Under the pieces are notes generated by a model that did no database searches, had not been told where the DNA came from, and saw only the letters and a program-made list of their open reading frames with translations. Shown here piece by piece: positions 7,692 to 15,422 of a stretch of DNA of 22,876 nucleotides. The position numbers and the translations under genes were made by a program. The stretch covers positions 1 through 22,876 of the forward strand of contig JAEFDA010000082.1 of the NCBI GenBank assembly GCA_016126025.1. The letters are read 5' to 3'. The first letter of the stretch is position 1, and each line of letters starts with the position of its first letter. This stretch comes from Nitrososphaerota archaeon. GTDB lineage: Archaea > Thermoproteota > Nitrososphaeria > Nitrososphaerales > Nitrosopumilaceae.

Positions 7692-9617
7692 ATGATAGGG
7701 AAGACCACCGTCCTAGTAATGGCGACGGTAGTGGCTTTGGCCACCGGGGGCGCTCAGGTAGCAGACGCGGCGGACGCAACGGAGATTGATTTTGAGGTGT
7801 TTCGCGAGTACCTAGAGTTGGTAAACCCGACTGGGCGCGACCAAAGCAAGGGCTCGACCAGTACGACCCTGACCTCGGGATACTTGATTTATGAGGACTC
7901 GACCGGAACATATTCTGCCGAAGTGGATCTGGATGGGGTGGATCCGGACAGGGCAGACCCGCTTGGATTGGACTTGAGCGGAGTGGATAGAGACGGGCTG
8001 CACCAGATCGGGGAATACCTGGTTTGGGTAGATTCTAGCGGAGCGTATTTGGTTGAAGTACGCCTAGACAAGGTAGATTCAATCAGTACGAATCTAGACG
8101 GGGTGGTCTTGGACGGGGTGGACCTGAGCGGGGTGAGCCGGGGCGAGGCGTACCAGATAGGAGATATCTTACGATGGGAGGAGCCCGGCCATGGCTATTC
8201 AGTTCTGATAGATCCGGACAGGCTTAACCTGAGCAGGGCGAACCTGAGCGGGGCTGACTTGGTCTTTGCGAACCTAAGCGGCGTGAACCTGGTAGGGGCT
8301 GACCTGACCGGCGTGAACCTGGTAGGGGCTGACCTGTCCGGCGCTGACCTGTCCGGCGCAATTCTAAACAAAGCGAATCTTGTCCTTGCGGACTTGAGCG
8401 GGACGAGTCTAGGCTTCACTCGGATGTTCATGGCAGACTTGGCCTTTGCGAATCTGACCGGAGCTGACATGGGCTTTACAGAATTGGGCAGGGCGAACCT
8501 GGTATTTGCAGACCTGAGCAGGGTAGGGGGTTATGCAGACATGGGCGGGGCAAGCCTGGATTGGGCGGACCTGAGCTTTGCGGATCTGAGCGGGTCTAGC
8601 CTGATTGCAGCTAGCCTGATCCACGCGAACCTGACCGGCGTTGACCTGACCGGCGCGAATTTGCTGAATGCGGACCTGACCGGCGCGGATCTGAGATACA
8701 CGGACTTGGAGGGGGCGGACCTGACCGGCGTTGACCTGCACGGCGCTGACCTGATCGATGCGGACTTGGAGGGGGCTGACATGGGCAGAGCGTACTTTGG
8801 TGGCGTGAATTTGAAAGAGTCGGATCTGTCTGGCATAAATTTGAGCGGGATGGACCTGAGCGGGAAGGACCTGAGAGGTGTGGACCTGAGCGGGATGGAC
8901 CTGAGCGAGGCAGTGCTTAGCCACGCGGACCTGAGCTTTACAAATTTGACCGGGGCGGACCTGAGCTGGGCGTATCTTGGTCAGGCGGACCTAAGCTTTG
9001 CGGACCTGAGAGGGGCGGACCTCAGTCGGGCTAACTTGGGTTTCGCAAATTTGACCGGGGCTGAGCTTAGCGGAGCGAACCTGTACAGGGCGGACCTGAA
9101 CTGGGCGGACCTGAGAGGGGTGCATTTAGACGAGGTGAACCTGAACGATGTGGACCTGCAGGGGGCGAATCTGCGAGGGGCGAATCTGCAGGGGGCGAAC
9201 CTGACCGAAGTGCGCCTTAGTCATATAGACCTAAGTGGCGCGGACCTGCTAGGGGTGAATCTGAGCTTTAAGTCACTGTATCAGGCGAACCTAAGCGGGG
9301 CGAATCTGCGAGGGGCGAATCTACTTCAAACGAACCTGCTTGAGGCGGACCTGAGCTTTGCGGATCTGACCCATGCGGATCTGACCCAAGCGATCCTAGC
9401 CAATACAGACTTGTCCAGCGCCAAGCTACTCTGGGCTAACTTGAGCGACGCCAATCTAGGCAGGGCGAACCTAAGCGGGACGGATCTGAGCGGGGCGAAC
9501 CTAAGCGGGGCATACCTGAGCCACACGAACCTCGGTTTGGCGGTCTTGGACGGCGCCGTAATGTGCAGGGATGCGTACCATCCAGACTATGCGGGCGCCA
9601 TAGCGGTGGATTGTTAA
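7692..9617 (+). CDS. large secreted pentapeptide-repeat protein
   Basis: A 641-aa protein if started at ATG 7692. The frame opens at 7641, but that stretch lies in the IS end, and 7692 gives a clean signal peptide (MIGKTTVLVMATVVALATGG, cleavage near AQVADA). Residues ~63-185 hold three imperfect ~45-50-residue modules of the form G-x-Y-L-x-W-x-D-S-S-G-x-Y-x-V, each ending in pentapeptide-like DLSGV units. From ~177 to ~620 follow nearly 90 tandem pentapeptides of the A(D/N)LSG/AxLxx type, expected to fold as a right-handed quadrilateral beta-helix of about 22 coils. A short Cys-containing tail (VMCRDAYHPDYAGAIAVDC) closes it. The function of secreted family members is generally unknown; gyrase-mimic roles belong to cytosolic ones. 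A weak TATA-like GAATATGG lies at 7659-7666. Confidence 0.92.
   Translation: MIGKTTVLVMATVVALATGGAQVADAADATEIDFEVFREYLELVNPTGRDQSKGSTSTTLTSGYLIYEDSTGTYSAEVDLDGVDPDRADPLGLDLSGVDRDGLHQIGEYLVWVDSSGAYLVEVRLDKVDSISTNLDGVVLDGVDLSGVSRGEAYQIGDILRWEEPGHGYSVLIDPDRLNLSRANLSGADLVFANLSGVNLVGADLTGVNLVGADLSGADLSGAILNKANLVLADLSGTSLGFTRMFMADLAFANLTGADMGFTELGRANLVFADLSRVGGYADMGGASLDWADLSFADLSGSSLIAASLIHANLTGVDLTGANLLNADLTGADLRYTDLEGADLTGVDLHGADLIDADLEGADMGRAYFGGVNLKESDLSGINLSGMDLSGKDLRGVDLSGMDLSEAVLSHADLSFTNLTGADLSWAYLGQADLSFADLRGADLSRANLGFANLTGAELSGANLYRADLNWADLRGVHLDEVNLNDVDLQGANLRGANLQGANLTEVRLSHIDLSGADLLGVNLSFKSLYQANLSGANLRGANLLQTNLLEADLSFADLTHADLTQAILANTDLSSAKLLWANLSDANLGRANLSGTDLSGANLSGAYLSHTNLGLAVLDGAVMCRDAYHPDYAGAIAVDC
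8220..9545 (+). repeat. 15-bp-periodic DNA repeats encoding the pentapeptide array
   Basis: Tandem, diverged 15-bp units such as GCGGACCTGAGCGGG recur through this stretch. They keep both antisense frames open, which explains several spurious minus-strand ORFs. Unit identity varies, so recent slippage expansion is not obvious across the whole array. Confidence 0.85.
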
Positions 9618-9951
9618 TGGAATTAACCGCTCAACCCACAAGACCCAGCAAATTAACTTGAGCTGTAACATCCCTGGGACGCGCCGCAGACTGCAACATC
9701 ACGGACGTTGTCCTGCAGGCTCCGGCCCGGCGGCAGCGACGGCCTAGTACTGGCCGGCGGTCCCAGCCGGGACCGCTCCCGCCAAGTGGTTGCCGGGGAC
9801 ATCCCATATCAGGTGGCTGTCAGCCGGCCCCAAGGAGAAGGTGCCCAGTACCGTAAACCTCTTCTGGACGTTTTCTGGCTTCGCGCTGGACCTCGACGCG
9901 CGCGTGCACTCCGCCCAAACTCTAAAACAAGGCCGCCCCCGCACCAGACCG
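9618..9951. other. intergenic region, possible minus-strand small ORF
   Basis: This is 334 bp between the pentapeptide protein and the small membrane protein. A perfect 6-bp inverted repeat, GTTAAT-GGA-ATTAAC (9613-9627), spans the upstream stop codon. A minus-strand frame (9944 to 9744, GTG start, TAG stop) encodes ~66 residues with a moderately protein-like C-terminus (FTVLGTFSLGPADSHLIWDV). It is not convincing enough for a CDS call. Confidence 0.35.
9922..9928 (+). promoter_or_regulatory. TATA box for small membrane protein
   Basis: CTAAAAC is centred 27 nt before a GTG at 9952. This decides the start of the following gene. Confidence 0.45.
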
Positions 9952-10263
9952 GTGGCCGACAAGTGGAGTATGATGATCGTGGCGGCTGGAATAGTGGTGG
10001 CCGCCTCTGTAGTAACCATACTGTTTCTATCGCCGCCGGCCCCCGCCGAGACCCGCCCCTCCGCCGGGTTCCCGCACTGCCTCCGGCTGCTGCAGTGCGG
10101 CAACGTTCCCGAGTTTGCGGGGATACCATACGACCAGATGATAATAATAGCCAAAAACTACGATGCCTGCTTTGAGGACTACAAGATAGAGCAGACCTGC
10201 AACGTCCAGGTGAAACAGGACATAGAGCGGTTCCACGAGATGGGGTTCGTGACGCTGCGGTAA
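9952..10263 (+). CDS. small single-pass membrane protein, unrecognised family
   Basis: A 103-aa protein starting MADKWSMMIV from a GTG. A longer frame from TTG 9790 exists, but the TATA box fits 9952 and places the membrane segment directly at the N-terminus. Residues ~6-26 form one strong hydrophobic helix (MMIVAAGIVVAASVVTILFL). It is followed by a Pro-rich linker and a ~65-residue soluble part with four Cys (HCLRLLQC, DACF, QTCNV) and acidic helices. The layout (short N-terminus, one TM, extracytoplasmic Cys-containing domain) suggests an anchored external domain with possible disulfides. I recognise no family. It lies upstream of the helicase on the same strand with a ~180-bp gap, so cotranscription is uncertain. 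Confidence 0.6.
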   Translation: MADKWSMMIVAAGIVVAASVVTILFLSPPAPAETRPSAGFPHCLRLLQCGNVPEFAGIPYDQMIIIAKNYDACFEDYKIEQTCNVQVKQDIERFHEMGFVTLR

Positions 10264-10362
10264 CGCCGGGTCATTCCCGCAGGGGGCGACGTGATATGGT
10301 GCGGCGCCGCCATCGACACCGTGTCCAGCAGGCGGTACAACGGCGGTGCCGTGGGGGCGCCC

Positions 10363-10413
10363 GCCCCAACGGGGCCTGGCCCCGCGCTCTTGCGGGAGCC
10401 GCATGCTGCGGCT
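10363..10413 (+). promoter_or_regulatory. three tandem hairpins directly upstream of the helicase TATA box
   Basis: Three perfect inverted repeats sit back to back: GCCCC-AAC-GGGGC (10363-10375), CCCGC-GCTCTT-GCGGG (10381-10396) and AGCCGCA-TGC-TGCGGCT (10397-10413). The last runs into TTTTATT, so it could act as a terminator-like hairpin for upstream transcription or as an operator abutting the TATA box/BRE of the helicase gene. Confidence 0.4.
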
Positions 10414-10419
10414 TTTATT
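10413..10419 (+). promoter_or_regulatory. TATA box for helicase gene
   Basis: TTTTATT is centred 27 nt before ATG 10443, which supports a leaderless helicase mRNA and this start codon. Confidence 0.5.
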
Positions 10420-10442
10420 GCTGAACGGAACCCCGCCGTACC

Positions 10443-13400
10443 ATGATGCCGTCCGGCGGGGCAGCCGATCCGCTAGATGCGCTCCTGGCGCTGGAGGCGC
10501 GGCGGTTCCGGTACGCCTCCACATACGATCCCACACTGGCCATGAGCACCTCGCGGGTGGACCCGCTCCCCCACCAGATAGACGCGGTGTACGGGCGCCT
10601 GCTCAGGATGCCCCGGATACGGTACCTCTTCGCCCACGACCCGGGGGCCGGCAAGACGGTGATGGCCGGCCTGGCGCTCAAAGAGCTGAAGATGCGGCAC
10701 CGCATACGCCGCGTCCTGATAGTGGTGCCCGGCCAGCTCCGGGAGCAGTGGCGCTGGGAGATGCTGGACAAGTTCGACGAGCGGTTCGAGGTGGTCGACC
10801 GGCGCCGCTACGGCGAGGCGGGGGGCGCCAGGGTCTGGGACGCCGACCAGATCATCACATCCATAGACTTTGCCAAGCGCGCCGACATACTGGAGTCGCT
10901 GGGGACGGCCCGGTTTGATATGGTGATAGTGGACGAGGCGCACAAGATGAGCGCCTATTCCACGGGGCGCAGCACCACCAAGACCCGGCGGTACCGCCTG
11001 GGAGAGACCCTCTCGGACATATCAGAGAACATGCTGTTCCTGACGGCCACCCCGCACAAGGGAGACCCGGCCAACTTCCGGCTGCTCCTGGACCTGCTGG
11101 AGCCGGGCTACTTTGCCGCCGACGAGATGATGGCCGGCTCCGTAAGGGACGGTGACAACCCGCTGTTCCTGAGGCGCGCCAAGGAGGACATGGTGGACTT
11201 TGGGGGCCGCCCGCTATTTGTGCCGCGTACGGTGTCGACCCCCGACGTGTCCCTGTCGCCTGAGGAGCGGCGGCTGTACAGGTCCCTGTCCCGGTACGTG
11301 CACGAGCAGTACAACCTGGCCCTGCAGTCTGCCAAGGGGCACAACATCACCTTCGCCCTCATAATACTGCAGAGGCGGTTCGCCTCCAGCATACACGCCC
11401 TGCTGGAGTCGCTGAGGCGGAGGCGGGACCGGCTTTACCAACTGCTGCAGGGGGCCGGGAAGGCCGCCGAGATAATGCGGGAGGCCGGGGAGGACACCAT
11501 GCGGTACATGGACCGCATGGACGAGCTCTCCGAGGAGGAGCGGTGGGACGAAGAGAAAAAGTGGGAGGTACTCAGCGTGGCCCGCAGCCGCGACGAGCTG
11601 GAGGCCGAGATCAAGACGCTGGAGGATATCATGTCGCAGGCCGACCGTATAATGCGCCGGGGGGCCGAGACGAAACTGGCCCAGCTGAGGGAGACCATGA
11701 AAACCCTGGACCGGAACGACCCCGACGAGAAGGTGCTGGTGTTCACCGAGTCCAAGGACACCCTGGACTACCTGGCGGCCCGGATGCGGGAGTGGGGGTA
11801 TGATGTGAACACCATACACGGGAGCATGGCCCCGGCCGCCCGCAAGGAGGCCGAGGCCGTATTCCGGGACCGCACCCGGGTGCTGGTGGCCACCGAGGCC
11901 GCCGGCGAGGGGATAAACCTGCAGTTCTGCCACATAATGGTGAACTACGACCTCCCCTGGAACCCCAACCGCCTGGAGCAGAGGATGGGGCGCATACACC
12001 GGTACGGCCAGAGGCGCCCGGTGCGCGTCTTCAACATGGTGTATGCGGACACCCGGGAGGGGCAGATAATGCAGACCCTGTTTGCAAAGCTCCAGGAGAT
12101 AAAGGAGGCCATGGGGAGCGACAAGGTCTTTGACGTCATAAGCGATATCATCCCGGGGCGGAGCCTCTCGCAGATGCTGCTGGACACCGCGGTCAACTCT
12201 CGCAGCCAGGACCAGATAATGCGGGAGCTGGGCGAGGCGGTGGCCCCCGACAGCGAGCGCATCAGAGAGTACATGAAGGATGGGCTGGCCACCAAATACA
12301 TGGACCTCACCCCCCTGCGGGACGTCCGGGACGCGGCCCGGGAGGGGCGTCTGGTTCCCGGGTACGCGGCGCAGATGCTGGCGCTCATACTGGGCCGGGC
12401 CGGCGGCTCGGTGGCGTACGTGTCCGACGGGGTGGCCTCGGTGAAAATGCCCGAGGAGATGGCGCTGCGGGCCGGATACCGCACCGACACCCTGCCGGCC
12501 GTGGCCTTCGACAAGCGGACCCGGATGGTACACCCCGGCGCCGAGCTGGTGACCGTCGGCCATCCGCTGTTCGAGGCGGCGCTGGACTGGGCCCGGGGGC
12601 TGTACGGCGCCGGCCCTGTGGCGGTCTTTACGGACCCGTACGGCGCCGACGGATACATGGTGTTTCACGAGGGCGAGGTGGTAGACGGGACGGGCCGCGC
12701 CGCCGCCAAGCTGATGACCGCCTGCATGTGCAACGGGGACGGGGCCCGGGATATACCGCCCTCGGCCATCCTGGACCTGTACATGGGGGGATCCCCGGCA
12801 GCGCCGGCCGGATACGAGGTGGCCGTGCGGGAGTCGGAGGGGGCGGCCGCCTCGGCGCTGGCCGGGCAGGTGGACCGCGTACGGAAGGAGCGGGAGGGCC
12901 GCGCCACATCTTCCGAAAAGTACGGGCTGGCATCCATGGACATACTGCTGCAGAGGATAGGCGACGACATAGTGGGCCTGCTGGCCAAGAAGAGGGCCGG
13001 CGGCAACGTTAACCTGGCAATACACAACAAGCGGGAGGACCGCAAAAAGTACCTCCAGGCCAAGGCCCGGCTGCGCCACCGCATCCGGATGGAGGGGGAG
13101 CTGTCAGCCGGCCGGCCGACTCTGGCGGGTGTGGTACGCGTGGTTCCCGGCCCCGCCGAGGAGGTGCGGGCGCGGCTGCGGGCGCTGGACGCGGCGATGC
13201 GATTTGAGACGGGGCGGGGCGCCAGTCCCCGCGACGTGCACGGCAGCGGCCGCGGGTTTGATATCGTGTCGGAGGGTCCGGAGCCGCGGTACATACTGGC
13301 CCGGCCCGTCATGAACGGCTACGTCAGGATCACGCCCAACGAGTGGCTCCGGGCAGCCATGCTGGCAGGCCTGTGCCACCTGTATGTGGCCGACGGCGAT

Positions 13401-13499
13401 ACGGTGCTCGCGGTGCAGAACCCGGCCGGGGCGCTCTCGCCCGAGGCGCGCGCCGACGGGTACTACGTGGACGCGGGCACGATCCCTACAGGTCGCTGA
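10443..13499 (+). CDS. SNF2/HepA-type superfamily 2 helicase (DEAD/DEAH ATPase)
   Basis: A 1018-aa cytosolic ATPase of the SNF2-like SF2 group that includes HepA/RapA, B. subtilis YwqA and DISARM DrmD. RecA domain 1 has PLPHQ at 41-45, Walker A AHDPGAGKT at 64-72 (Lys71), DEAH at 164-167 and motif III TATPHKG at 201-207. A helical, charged insertion (~290-420, rich in Glu/Arg) precedes RecA domain 2, which has KVLVFTES near 430, ATEAAGEGINLQ near 484 and the arginine-finger block QRMGRIHRYGQ near 512. Residues ~560-1018 form a long C-terminal region I cannot assign. These enzymes translocate on duplex DNA and remodel protein-DNA complexes. It converges with the SWIM-protein gene, overlapping by 14 bp. 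I see no other DISARM gene and no methylase or nuclease. Confidence 0.93.
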   Translation: MMPSGGAADPLDALLALEARRFRYASTYDPTLAMSTSRVDPLPHQIDAVYGRLLRMPRIRYLFAHDPGAGKTVMAGLALKELKMRHRIRRVLIVVPGQLREQWRWEMLDKFDERFEVVDRRRYGEAGGARVWDADQIITSIDFAKRADILESLGTARFDMVIVDEAHKMSAYSTGRSTTKTRRYRLGETLSDISENMLFLTATPHKGDPANFRLLLDLLEPGYFAADEMMAGSVRDGDNPLFLRRAKEDMVDFGGRPLFVPRTVSTPDVSLSPEERRLYRSLSRYVHEQYNLALQSAKGHNITFALIILQRRFASSIHALLESLRRRRDRLYQLLQGAGKAAEIMREAGEDTMRYMDRMDELSEEERWDEEKKWEVLSVARSRDELEAEIKTLEDIMSQADRIMRRGAETKLAQLRETMKTLDRNDPDEKVLVFTESKDTLDYLAARMREWGYDVNTIHGSMAPAARKEAEAVFRDRTRVLVATEAAGEGINLQFCHIMVNYDLPWNPNRLEQRMGRIHRYGQRRPVRVFNMVYADTREGQIMQTLFAKLQEIKEAMGSDKVFDVISDIIPGRSLSQMLLDTAVNSRSQDQIMRELGEAVAPDSERIREYMKDGLATKYMDLTPLRDVRDAAREGRLVPGYAAQMLALILGRAGGSVAYVSDGVASVKMPEEMALRAGYRTDTLPAVAFDKRTRMVHPGAELVTVGHPLFEAALDWARGLYGAGPVAVFTDPYGADGYMVFHEGEVVDGTGRAAAKLMTACMCNGDGARDIPPSAILDLYMGGSPAAPAGYEVAVRESEGAAASALAGQVDRVRKEREGRATSSEKYGLASMDILLQRIGDDIVGLLAKKRAGGNVNLAIHNKREDRKKYLQAKARLRHRIRMEGELSAGRPTLAGVVRVVPGPAEEVRARLRALDAAMRFETGRGASPRDVHGSGRGFDIVSEGPEPRYILARPVMNGYVRITPNEWLRAAMLAGLCHLYVADGDTVLAVQNPAGALSPEARADGYYVDAGTIPTGR

Positions 13500-15105
13500 C
13501 CGTCTTCAGGAGGAGTCGCCGGCCGGGGTGGGCGGCGCGCATGTCTCCCAGCAGCGTATCGAATGCCTCCCCGCACCCGGGTATCTCGCGCAGCCACACG
13601 AGGTGGTCTTTCACCTTGGAGTAGTGGTCCCGGCCCGTGCGGGAGGCGGCAAACTCCAGGATCTTTCTGCCGTACGCCCCAAAGTACCTGGCGCCGTACC
13701 TACGGGCGAGCCGGGGCCTGAACTCGTGGTATATGTCCAGCGTGTCGGCGGCCTCCACCGCCTCCATAGCATCCCCGTACATGCCCTCGCGCATGTACAT
13801 CTCCACGACGCGGCCCGCGTCCGGACGAATCATGGCGTCGCGCAGGCGGCGCAGCTCCGCCCACCAGTCGGGGGAGTGCCCCTTCATCATGTCCAGGTAC
13901 GTCCACTCCCCGGTGTCCAGGAAGAGCTGCCGGGCCGTGTTCATGTAGTCGGGGTCTCCGGCCTCAAAGATCTCCAGGGCGGCCCGGCCCACCGCGACAC
14001 TGCCGGGGAACGCGGCGGCCGCCTCCCGGGCGGCCCGCCGGGCATGCGCGGGGTCCTCGTGCAATAACATCCTCATGTACCTGAGGCACAGCCCCTCGTC
14101 TATGTGGTACGCCTCGGACAGGAACCGGACGGCCTGCCCGCGGCGCCCGGTCTCCTCCAGTATGTGGGCCTTTACGCGCGCCAGGGCGGCCATGCTGTGC
14201 CTGGGGATATCCGAGCGCAGGGCCTCGTTGACCATGCCCTCCATCTGTTCCATCTCCTGCGCGTTCCCGCACATGGTCTCCAAGGCGTCGGCGTAGTGGG
14301 GGGCGAGGCGCCCGTCGGATGCGGCGCACAACCCCAGCACGCGCGACACGTACTCGGCCTTCTTTTGCGGGTCGGGGCCCTCCCGCGCCACCGACTCAGC
14401 CAGGTGCTGCACGGCCTCTATGGTGCAGTCTGCATAGAACCCGTCGGGGTCTTCGGTGGAGCCCATGTGTTCGGTGATGGCCGACGCCAGGGCCAGGTAG
14501 GCGCCCGTCGCCTCGGCGTGCTCGCCGTCCTCCCGGCAGTCCCGGGCTATGTCGAACACCTCGTCCAGGTTCAGGTTGCTCCGTATCCGGCCTCTGGCCA
14601 GGGCGTCCTGGTACATTCGCCCCAGAAGGCGGATGGGATCCGGCCGCGCCGAGGGGTCCCTGAGGCCCATCTCCTCTATGAACTCCGCGTACATGCCGCC
14701 GTCGTGCTTGAGCTTGGCTGCCAGAAAGCCCAGTGTTCTTTCTGCGGGGAGGGTGGCCAGGAACCTGTCCACGGCCTTTATGCGCCTCTGCTCCCGCTCC
14801 AGCAGCTCCTCTAGGTTGTGGTGTACATACAGCATCGTGGCCACCATGTGCTTGCAGAACCACCCGTACTGTCCGTACGGGCAGGTGCACCTGACCGCCT
14901 CGTCGTCCAGGCTCAGGAGTATGTCGTACTTTTGCGCCCCGGACGTCTTGGCCTCGGCCATGCCGCCGTCGAGCCGTACGGAGGCTATCCTGTTTCCCTT
15001 GTAGTACTTGGCGCCTTGGTTGTATACGCCTCTGGTGCACTGCTGGCGCACCAGCGAGGGGTGGGTGAACCGGTACCATGTAGCCCTGTCGCTCTCTTCC
15101 GGCAC
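13486..15105 (-). CDS. SWIM zinc-finger protein with helical-repeat C-terminus
   Basis: A 539-aa protein. An N-terminal region (residues ~10-90) has the classical SWIM layout: FTHPSLVRQQCTRGVYNQG, KYYKGNRIASV, then the metal ligands C73-T-C75-x8-C84-K-H86. SWIM domains bind zinc and mediate DNA or protein contacts. The rest is almost entirely alpha-helical with TPR-like helix pairs (for example HAEATGAYLALASAI and MAALARVKAHILEETG). The frame opens at GTG 15273, but I chose GTG 15105. A TATA box sits 26 nt before it, the N-terminal ~55 residues of the long form look non-coding, and family similarity starts at TWYRFTHPSL. Bacterial SWIM proteins such as YwqB sit beside SNF2 helicases, so a functional link to the overlapping, convergent helicase is likely. 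Confidence 0.88.
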   Translation of the reverse strand: MPEESDRATWYRFTHPSLVRQQCTRGVYNQGAKYYKGNRIASVRLDGGMAEAKTSGAQKYDILLSLDDEAVRCTCPYGQYGWFCKHMVATMLYVHHNLEELLEREQRRIKAVDRFLATLPAERTLGFLAAKLKHDGGMYAEFIEEMGLRDPSARPDPIRLLGRMYQDALARGRIRSNLNLDEVFDIARDCREDGEHAEATGAYLALASAITEHMGSTEDPDGFYADCTIEAVQHLAESVAREGPDPQKKAEYVSRVLGLCAASDGRLAPHYADALETMCGNAQEMEQMEGMVNEALRSDIPRHSMAALARVKAHILEETGRRGQAVRFLSEAYHIDEGLCLRYMRMLLHEDPAHARRAAREAAAAFPGSVAVGRAALEIFEAGDPDYMNTARQLFLDTGEWTYLDMMKGHSPDWWAELRRLRDAMIRPDAGRVVEMYMREGMYGDAMEAVEAADTLDIYHEFRPRLARRYGARYFGAYGRKILEFAASRTGRDHYSKVKDHLVWLREIPGCGEAFDTLLGDMRAAHPGRRLLLKTVSDL

Positions 15106-15128
15106 GGACTGGCGTGGGCCGGGGGCCA

Positions 15129-15134
15129 TTATAC
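15129..15134 (-). promoter_or_regulatory. TATA box for SWIM gene, between inverted hexamers
   Basis: GTATAA (minus strand) is centred 26-27 nt before the GTG at 15105. GGCCAT (15124-15129) and ATGGCC (15144-15149) form an inverted repeat around it, a possible operator. Confidence 0.45.
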
Positions 15135-15393
15135 GGATTGCGCATGGCCGGAGAATTGCCGTATGCGAGCTGAGGCAGGCTAGGACGCGAACTGCCTGCA
15201 TATGGGGGCCTTTGACAGTCGTGCCCCGCGAGCCGCCCGGCAGGGGGGAGCCTGCATGCCTACCACGTTCCACTCCTGAGGAAGCTGCTTGGACAAGCCG
15301 GTTCTTCTACAAAGGGGATCGGCGTTCCAATTCTAGGCAGTATTTGACCGCCAAGGCCGACATGATTACCATCAGTTGCCTTTACTCATACTA

Positions 15394-15401
15394 TTATATA
15401 C
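15394..15401 (+). promoter_or_regulatory. strong TATA box for 36-codon ORF
   Basis: TTATATAC lies in a ~35-bp AT-rich block and is centred 26 nt before ATG 15423. It is one of the best promoter matches in the window. Confidence 0.55.
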
Positions 15402-15422
15402 TAATAATTATAGATATAATGT

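Larger units (their letters stand above)
15106..15422. other. intergenic region upstream of the SWIM gene and small ORF
   Basis: This is 317 bp between two divergent starts. GC content falls sharply toward the right side, where the run from ~15385 to 15420 is almost pure A/T. The left part holds an AGGCAG/CTGCCT inverted repeat with a 13-nt loop near 15175. A minus-strand 20-codon ORF from ATG 15372 has a TATA box at the right distance (the same AT-rich block read backward) but is too short to call. Confidence 0.4.

Noticed and set aside
8195..8924. Minus-strand ORFs with repeated QVRPAQV/RSAPVRF patterns
   Set aside because: These are antisense readings of the 15-bp pentapeptide repeats, which keep other frames open.
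7692..9617. The 15-bp repeats as a CRISPR array or satellite
   Set aside because: There are no constant repeats with unique spacers; the periodicity is explained by tandem pentapeptides in one frame.
11214..13079. 621-codon minus-strand ORF inside the helicase gene
   Set aside because: It is a shadow of the GC-rich codon pattern of the helicase; the plus frame carries all helicase motifs.
10443..15105. A complete DISARM or Zorya defence system
   Set aside because: Only a DrmD-like helicase and a SWIM protein are present; no drmA, drmB, drmC, methylase or zor genes are visible.
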